From positions 1-64,000 of the forward strand of contig NZ_JACBYP010000019.1 in the NCBI RefSeq assembly GCF_018982965.1: a stretch of 64,000 nt of DNA. Direction: 5' to 3'. Under the pieces are notes generated by a model. The model was not told where the DNA came from. It saw only the letters and a program-made list of their open reading frames with translations, and searched no databases. The position numbers and the translations under genes were made by a program. Position 1 is the stretch's first letter. Each line of letters starts with the position of its first letter. Source of the stretch: Streptomyces mayonensis. GTDB lineage: Bacteria; Actinomycetota; Actinomycetes; Streptomycetales; Streptomycetaceae. Shown here one piece after another: positions 59,346-64,000 of the stretch.

Positions 59346-60206
59346 TCAGTCGGCTGTGGGGGCGAGAGCGGGGGCGGTTGCCCGGCGCGTACGGCGGTGG
59401 CGGAGGGCGGACGCGGTGTGGGAGACGAAGAAGAGGGTCACCGCGACGGCGGCGACGGTGGCACCGGCGGCGGTGCTCAGGTGCCAGGACAGGAGCAGCC
59501 CGGTGAACGTGGCGGTGACGCCGAGGAGCGCGGCGAGCACCATGACGGCCCGGACGCTCCGGGCCCAGGGCAGTGCGGCGGCGGGCGGGGCGATGAGCAG
59601 GCCGAGGACGAGCAGGGTGCCCACGATGTGGAACGAGGCGACGATCGCGAGGCCCAGCAGGACCAGGAGCACCGCGTGCGCCAGCCCGGGCCGCAGGCCC
59701 AGGGTGTGGGCCTTGCGCGGGTCGAACGCGAGGGCGAGGAAAGCCCGGTGGCCGAGTACGGCGACGAGCAGCGCCACCAGGAGCGCCCCGCCGAGCAGGT
59801 ACAGGTCCTGCTCGCGGACGGCGAGCACGTCACCGAAGAGGAAGCCGGTCAGGTCCACCGCGAAGGACTGCGAACGCGACACGATGATCACGCCGAGCGA
59901 GAGCATGCCGACGAAGAGCAGCCCGATGCCGGTGTCCTGGGAGAGCCTCGGCGTACGGCCGAGGGCGGTGACGCCCGCCGCCATGACCGCCGCGCTCACC
60001 ACGGCCCCCGCCAGCAGGTTGCCGCCGAGCAGCGCGGCCACCGCGACCCCGGGCAGCAGCCCGTGCGACATGGCGTCGCCGAGGAAGGCCATGCCCCTGA
60101 GGACGACCCAGGTGCCGGCCGGCGCACAGATCGCGGACACCAGGATGCCGCCCCACAGGGCCCGTTGCACAAACGTCACTTCAAAGGGGGCCGTCAACCA
60201 ATCCAT
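59346..60206 (-). CDS. aztB: Zinc ABC transporter permease AztB
   Basis: 286 residues with about eight helices, ABC-3 (ZnuB/TroC) family. VLRGMAFLGDAMSHGLLPGVAVA near the N-terminus and DPRKAHTLGLRPGLAHAVLLVLLGLAIVASFHIVGTLLV are hallmark segments. The ATG is only 23 bp from the divergent aztA ATG (60230), and a -10 (TAGTGT, 60213-60218) lies about 7 bases upstream, so the transcript is probably leaderless. Confidence 0.92.
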   Translation of the reverse strand: MDWLTAPFEVTFVQRALWGGILVSAICAPAGTWVVLRGMAFLGDAMSHGLLPGVAVAALLGGNLLAGAVVSAAVMAAGVTALGRTPRLSQDTGIGLLFVGMLSLGVIIVSRSQSFAVDLTGFLFGDVLAVREQDLYLLGGALLVALLVAVLGHRAFLALAFDPRKAHTLGLRPGLAHAVLLVLLGLAIVASFHIVGTLLVLGLLIAPPAAALPWARSVRAVMVLAALLGVTATFTGLLLSWHLSTAAGATVAAVAVTLFFVSHTASALRHRRTRRATAPALAPTAD

Positions 60207-60212
60207 ACGAGG

Positions 60213-60222
60213 ACACTACAAT
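60213..60222. promoter_or_regulatory. Overlapping divergent -10 boxes of aztB and aztA
   Basis: On the minus strand TAGTGT (60213-60218) serves aztB; on the plus strand TACAAT (60217-60222) serves aztA. Each lies about 7 bases from an ATG. The -35 regions are weak. The Zur-like box covers the aztA side. Confidence 0.55.
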
Positions 60223-60236
60223 GACAATCATGTTCA
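60222..60236. promoter_or_regulatory. Candidate Zur box
   Basis: TGACAATCATGTTCA matches the Zur pattern TGAnAATnATnTTCA. It overlaps the aztA -10 and start codon. Zinc-bound Zur would block both directions in zinc sufficiency. Confidence 0.72.
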
Positions 60237-60976
60237 CGAAACCAGGCCCTCCACCCTCCGACCCGCCCGGAACGCAGGTGCGCGTCCGCTTCACCGGGCT
60301 CTGCGCCGGCTACCCGGGGCGTCCGGTGCTCCGTCAACTGACGGCCGCGATACCGGCGTTGGCCATCACGGCACTGGTGGGTCCGAACGGCAGCGGCAAG
60401 TCGACCCTGCTCGGCGTACTGGCCGGTGTGATCCGGCCTACATCGGGGCAGCTCAGCCGGGACGGCGCGCGGCCCGCCTTCGTGCCGCAGCGCGGAGCCG
60501 TCGGGGACGCCCTTCCGCTGACCGTCCGGCAGACCGTGGAGATGGGCCGCTGGGGCGCACGCGGCCCGTGGCGCCGGCTGACCCGCCGGGACCGCGAGGT
60601 CGTGGACTCGGCACTGGACCGGCTGCACATCGGCGATCTCGCCCCGCGCCAGCTCGGTGAGCTGTCGGGCGGGCAGCGGCAGCGCACCCTCATCGCCCAG
60701 GGCCTCGCCCAGCAGTCCGACCTGCTGCTGCTCGACGAACCGACCACGGGACTCGACCTGGAGGCGGGTGAACGCATCACCGCCCTGCTGACGGAGCTGG
60801 TGGCCGACGGCGTGACGATCGTCCAGGCCACCCACGACCTCCGGGCCGCGCGCTCGGCGGACGCCTGCCTCCTCCTGCACGAGGGCTCACTGGCGGGACA
60901 GGGACACCCCGAAGACGTGCTCACCACGTCCGCGCTCGCCGCCCTGTGGACCGGCGCGGGGCCGCCGAGTGCCTGA
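60230..60976 (+). CDS. aztA: Zinc ABC transporter ATPase AztA
   Basis: 248 residues. Walker A GPNGSGKST, signature ELSGGQRQRTLIAQGLA, Walker B LLLLDEPTTGLD and the H-loop ATHDL are intact. ATG 60230 is preferred because the first in-frame ATG (60221) lies inside the -10 box TACAAT. The gene is divergent from aztB across a Zur-like site. It powers import through AztB and AztC. Confidence 0.92.
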   Translation: MFTKPGPPPSDPPGTQVRVRFTGLCAGYPGRPVLRQLTAAIPALAITALVGPNGSGKSTLLGVLAGVIRPTSGQLSRDGARPAFVPQRGAVGDALPLTVRQTVEMGRWGARGPWRRLTRRDREVVDSALDRLHIGDLAPRQLGELSGGQRQRTLIAQGLAQQSDLLLLDEPTTGLDLEAGERITALLTELVADGVTIVQATHDLRAARSADACLLLHEGSLAGQGHPEDVLTTSALAALWTGAGPPSA

Positions 60977-61053
60977 CGGACGGGTCTGTGCTTGCCTGTC
61001 CCCAAGGGCGCGTCACGACCCGACGGCCCGAAACCGACACCGGAGCGGACCCC

Positions 61054-61443
61054 ATGAAGATCTACCTCACCAGCGTCCTCGTCGACGACCAGGAGCGGGC
61101 GCTGCGTTTCTACACCGATGTGCTGGGCTTCGTGAAGAAGCACGACGTCCCGGTGAGCGGTACGGACCGTTGGCTGACCGTGGTCTCGCCCGAGGCCCCC
61201 GACGGGCCCGAGCTCCTGCTGGAGCCCTCCGGCCACCCCGCGGTGGGCCCGTTCCGTGCGGCGCTCGTCAAGGACGGCATCCCGGCCGCCTCGTTCGCCG
61301 TGGCCGACGTCCGGGCCGAGTACGACCGGCTGCGCGGACTCGGCGTGCGCTTCACCCAGGAACCGGTGGACATGGACTCGGTGACCGTGGCCGTACTCGA
61401 CGACACCGTGGGCAACCTGATCCAGATCACGGACGGGCAGTAG
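61054..61443 (+). CDS. VOC (glyoxalase/bleomycin-resistance) family protein
   Basis: 129 residues. Two beta-alpha-beta-beta-beta units: KIYLTSVLVDDQERALRFYTDVLGFVKKHDVP and ASFAVADVRAEYDRLRGLGVRFTQEP, then VAVLDDTVGNLIQITDG. The usual N-terminal metal His is replaced here (IYLTSVLV), so a classic glyoxalase metal site is incomplete. Role unknown; it follows aztA after 77 bp but is not clearly part of that operon. Confidence 0.85.
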   Translation: MKIYLTSVLVDDQERALRFYTDVLGFVKKHDVPVSGTDRWLTVVSPEAPDGPELLLEPSGHPAVGPFRAALVKDGIPAASFAVADVRAEYDRLRGLGVRFTQEPVDMDSVTVAVLDDTVGNLIQITDGQ

Positions 61444-61524
61444 GACGCCGGGCGCCGGCGGAGGGTAGGATCACCGGGCGCCGGGCCCCCGGTGCGGGCC
61501 GAGCCCACAGGAGAGAGCGAGCGC

Positions 61525-61563
61525 ATGTCCACGACGTTCCGCTCCGCCGCCTGCCCGCCGTGA
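61525..61563 (+). CDS. Possible 12-aa Cys-containing leader ORF before SulP
   Basis: A short ORF with upstream AGGAGAG encodes MSTTFRSAACPP, with one Cys near its end. It is followed at once by a GC-rich hairpin (61580-61606) and 158 bases later by the SulP gene. The arrangement resembles the leader-attenuator units at 47.7-48.1 kb, but the ORF is very short and could be chance. Confidence 0.35.
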   Translation: MSTTFRSAACPP

Positions 61564-61579
61564 CCCTCCGCCACTGAGC

Positions 61580-61606
61580 GCGGCCCCGTCCCTTTCGGCG
61601 GGCCGC
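61580..61606 (+). terminator. Candidate attenuator hairpin before SulP
   Basis: The arms GCGGCCC and GGGCCGC (7 bp) enclose a 13-base loop and are followed by CTCTTCCC. It lies 17 bases after the short leader ORF. Confidence 0.45.
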
Positions 61607-61720
61607 CTCTTCCCGGTTCCGTCCCGCCGTCGAGCGGCCCCCGGGGCGGACCGGCACTCGCCGTTCTCCCCGCACGTCCCCGCCGTCGCGGCGTGCCCGA
61701 CCACGACAGGTACTGCCCTC

Positions 61721-63223
61721 TTGTCTGCTCCCGTGTTCCCGCCCTCCGCACGCCTGCGCGGCCTCAAGCCGGACTGGATCTCCGACCCGAAGGTGTGGCG
61801 GACGGAGGTCCTCGCCGGACTCGTCGTCGCCCTGGCCCTGGTCCCCGAGGCGATCTCCTTCTCGATCATCGCCGGGGTCGACCCGGAGATCGGCCTGTTC
61901 GCGGCCTTCACCATGGCCGTCACCATCTCGGTCGTCGGCGGCCGGCGGGCCATGATCTCCGCCGCGACCGGCGCCGTCGCCCTGGTGATCGCCCCCTTGA
62001 ACCGGGAGCACGGACTCGGGTACCTCGTGGCGGCGGTCATCCTCGCCGGTGTCTTCCAGGTCGTCCTCGGCGCACTCGGCGTGGCCAGGCTGATGCGGTT
62101 CGTGCCGCGGTCGGTGATGGTCGGCTTCGTGAACGCGCTGGCCATCCTCATCTTCATGGCCCAGGTCCCCGAGCTCACCGACGTGCCCTGGCCCGTCTAT
62201 CCGCTGGTCGCGGCCGGGCTCGTGCTCATGGTGTTCTTCCCGAGGGTCACCAGGACCGTGCCGGCGCCACTGGTCTCGATCATCGTCCTGACCGTCGTCA
62301 CCGTCGCGGCCGGCATCGCGGTCCCCACCGTCGGCGACAAGGGCGAGCTGCCCCACGCGCTGCCGGTGCCGGGCCTGCCCGACGTGCCGTTCACCCTCGA
62401 CACGCTGACGACCGTCGCCCCGTACGCGCTCGCCATGGCCCTGGTGGGACTCATGGAGTCGCTGATGACGGCGAAGCTGGTGGACGACATCACCGACACC
62501 CGCTCCGACAAGACCCGGGAGTCGATCGGCCAGGGCGTCGCCAACATCGTCACCGGTTTCTTCGGCGGCATGGGCGGATGCGCCATGATCGGCCAGACCA
62601 TGATCAACGTGAAGGTGTCCGGGGCGCGCACCCGCCTGTCGACCTTCCTGGCGGGCTCGTTCCTGATGGTGCTGTGCATCGTCTTCGGCCCGGTCGTCTC
62701 CGACATCCCGATGGCGGCCCTGGTCGCCGTGATGGTGATGGTCTCGTTCACGACCTTCGACTGGCACTCCGTCGCTCCGCGGACCCTGCGCCGGATGCCG
62801 GCGGGCGAGATCACCGTCATGGCCGTCACCGTCGCCGTGGTGGTCGCCACCGACAACCTCGCCGTCGGCGTGGTCGTCGGCTCGGTCACGGCGATGGTGA
62901 TCTTCGCCAGGCGGGTGGCCCGCCTGGCCGACGTCACCTCGGTCGCCGACCCCGACGGCGGCCAGGTCGTGTACTCCGTCACCGGCGAGCTCTTCTTCGC
63001 CTCCAGCAACGACCTGGTCACCCGGTTCGACTACGCGGGCGATCCCGAGAAGGTCGTCATCGACCTGTCCGCGACCCACGTCTGGGACGCCTCGTCCGTC
63101 GCCGCGCTGGACGCCGTCGAGACCAAGTACGCCCGGCGCGGCAAGACGGTCGAGATCGTCGGCCTCGACGAGCACAGCAGCCGCATGCGCGAACGGCTCG
63201 GCGGCGCGCTCGCAGGGCACTGA
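61721..63223 (+). CDS. SulP family anion transporter with STAS domain
   Basis: About 500 residues. The SulP core has LAGLVVALALVPEAISFSIIAGVDPEIGLFAAFTMAVTISVVGGRRAMISAATGAVALVI and later GFFGGMGGCAMIGQTMINVKVSGARTRLSTFLAG, about 10-14 helices. A short STAS domain follows (VIDLSATHVWDASSVAALDAVETKYARRGKTVEIVGL). It may carry sulfate, bicarbonate or other anions. The TTG start is uncertain (weak AGG upstream; GTG 61733 possible). Confidence 0.88.
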   Translation: MSAPVFPPSARLRGLKPDWISDPKVWRTEVLAGLVVALALVPEAISFSIIAGVDPEIGLFAAFTMAVTISVVGGRRAMISAATGAVALVIAPLNREHGLGYLVAAVILAGVFQVVLGALGVARLMRFVPRSVMVGFVNALAILIFMAQVPELTDVPWPVYPLVAAGLVLMVFFPRVTRTVPAPLVSIIVLTVVTVAAGIAVPTVGDKGELPHALPVPGLPDVPFTLDTLTTVAPYALAMALVGLMESLMTAKLVDDITDTRSDKTRESIGQGVANIVTGFFGGMGGCAMIGQTMINVKVSGARTRLSTFLAGSFLMVLCIVFGPVVSDIPMAALVAVMVMVSFTTFDWHSVAPRTLRRMPAGEITVMAVTVAVVVATDNLAVGVVVGSVTAMVIFARRVARLADVTSVADPDGGQVVYSVTGELFFASSNDLVTRFDYAGDPEKVVIDLSATHVWDASSVAALDAVETKYARRGKTVEIVGLDEHSSRMRERLGGALAGH

Positions 63224-63251
63224 CGGACGGGTCCCGCGGGGCGCGGCGGCG

Positions 63252-64000
63252 TCAGTAGCGCTCGGCGTGCCGCCCGCCGCCGCGGGGCGGGCGGAACTGG
63301 GGGCCGTAGGTGCCCGGCGCGTCCGGGATCTGCGTCTCCATCAGTTTCAGCGCGGTGCCCTCCAGCCCGCCCATGGTGCGGACGGCCGAGCGCAGCGTGC
63401 GCGCGTCGCCGCCGGCCCACGCGGTCTCGAGGGTGCTCAGCACCTTGGCGTACGCCGTGTCGAACTGGTCGAGGAGTCCCTGGACCTGCTCGCTCGGAGC
63501 GGGCCAGCCACCGGCCGGTACGCGGGCCATGGGCCGTGCGTCGGGGAAGGGCACGGGCGCGCCGGTGAACTCCCAGCCGTCGTCCGTCCTGCGCAGCTGC
63601 CGTCCGTGGTAGATCTCGCCGAAGGCGTAGTAGTGGGCCGGGTGGTCGTCGCCGAACGCGTCCTCGGGGGAGCTGGTGGTGCCCTCCCCCTGCTCCTTGA
63701 CGGCCTCGATCGCGCGCTCGACGGCGTCGAGGTCGGTCACGGGTTCGAGGACGTCGGAGCCGATGTGCTCGGACAGCTGGCCGCGCGCCGACAGTTCCGG
63801 CGCGACGGCCCGGAAGGCGGCCAGCACCTCGTCGTAGAAGCGGCCGATGCTGGGCGAGTTGCGCATGCTGCGGGCGAGGGGCTCCTCGGGGGCCTCGATG
63901 GCCATCATCACATCGCGCACGAAGGGCCGGTCGAGGCCGGAGAGGTACACGTTCACGTCGTCCCGCACCCCGCCGGGCAGCGGGCCCGGGTACACGGGGG
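63252..64000 (-). CDS. Ferritin-like (VioB/PF12902-type) domain protein, cut by the window end
   Basis: At least 248 residues on the minus strand; the start lies beyond the window edge. PSIGRFYDEVLAAFRAVAPEL and DHPAHYYAFGEIYHGRQLRR carry Glu/His spaced as in ferritin-like carboxylate-bridged folds of the VioB/iminophenylpyruvate-dimer-synthase group, and FDTAYAKVLSTLETAWAGGDARTLRSAVRTMGGLEGTALKLME gives the C-terminal helices. A role in redox or secondary metabolism is possible. It ends 28 bp from the SulP stop. Confidence 0.7.
   Translation of the reverse strand, partial: PVYPGPLPGGVRDDVNVYLSGLDRPFVRDVMMAIEAPEEPLARSMRNSPSIGRFYDEVLAAFRAVAPELSARGQLSEHIGSDVLEPVTDLDAVERAIEAVKEQGEGTTSSPEDAFGDDHPAHYYAFGEIYHGRQLRRTDDGWEFTGAPVPFPDARPMARVPAGGWPAPSEQVQGLLDQFDTAYAKVLSTLETAWAGGDARTLRSAVRTMGGLEGTALKLMETQIPDAPGTYGPQFRPPRGGGRHAERY

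Noticed and set aside
60221..60229. First ATG of aztA as the start
   Set aside because: It lies inside the predicted -10 box TACAAT, so a transcript from that promoter would not include it. It remains possible if another promoter is used.
1..64000. tRNA, rRNA, insertion sequences, prophage genes, attachment sites
   Set aside because: No transposase, integrase or phage proteins and no recognisable tRNA or rRNA sequence were seen on reading; weak or partial elements could be missed by eye.

Overview
The window is very GC-rich, with strongly third-position-biased genes, many GTG starts, frequent 1-4 bp ATGA/GTGA gene overlaps and HrdB-like promoters. It holds the family mix of a Streptomyces or close relative chromosome: LacI-controlled sugar ABC importers without an ATPase, the AztABCD zinc system, cysteine-containing leader peptides, an alkyltransferase-like protein and one rare TTA codon. 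I see no rRNA, tRNA, CRISPR array, prophage, insertion sequence or attachment site. The region is accessory metabolism: a run of small catabolic and uptake cassettes, most with their own regulator.

Layout. 0-7.6 kb: MHS transporter, MaoC-like hydratase, TPP-dependent enzyme, CaiB/BaiF CoA-transferase, GntR/UTRA regulator and FGGY kinase, apparently one operon using a carboxylate through CoA thioesters. 7.7-10.6 kb: a PTS EIICB plus MalY/PatB-type PLP enzyme pair, resembling malX-malY. 10.8-17 kb: a divergent pyroglutamate cassette, with DUF969, DUF979, pyroglutamyl peptidase and DUF2891 on the minus strand and pxpA-pxpB-pxpC on the plus strand. Each arm has a HrdB-like promoter with the same perfect 15-bp palindrome between -35 and -10. 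17-22 kb: secreted protein, TetR/NmrA pair with operators, MarR/MFS pair. 22.3-28.5 kb: amidohydrolase, IclR regulator, second CoA-transferase, citryl-CoA-lyase-like protein and LigB/LigA-type extradiol dioxygenase, a combination I cannot assign to a known pathway.

28.9-43 kb: rhamnose-type binding protein without its transporter, MASE1 membrane protein, PP2C/SpoIIE phosphatase, sirtuin, a glycan-use operon (binding protein, two permeases, LacI, GH5/GH42-like hydrolase, GH3 beta-glucosidase), and a siderophore-interacting protein behind an iron-box-like site. 43-47.6 kb: CGNR regulator, two alpha/beta hydrolases, a decayed GlxA/AraC regulator, an alkyltransferase-like protein and a Tat-exported sulfite-oxidase-like enzyme. 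47.7-53.6 kb: two divergent, probably leaderless, Cys-containing leader peptides face the sulfite oxidase and a complete peptide/nickel-type ABC importer, which suggests cysteine-responsive attenuation. 53.7-55.8 kb: a voltage-gated-type channel with a TTA codon and a P1-family peptidase. 55.9-61 kb: the azt zinc locus with two AztD-like proteins and a Zur-like box across the divergent starts. 61-64 kb: VOC protein, a possible short leader ORF with hairpin before a SulP transporter, and a ferritin-like protein cut by the window end.

The best candidates for something not yet described are the CoA-transferase/citryl-CoA-lyase/LigBA cassette, the paired Cys leader peptides, and the pyroglutamate regulon with its twin promoter-embedded operators and missing regulator.
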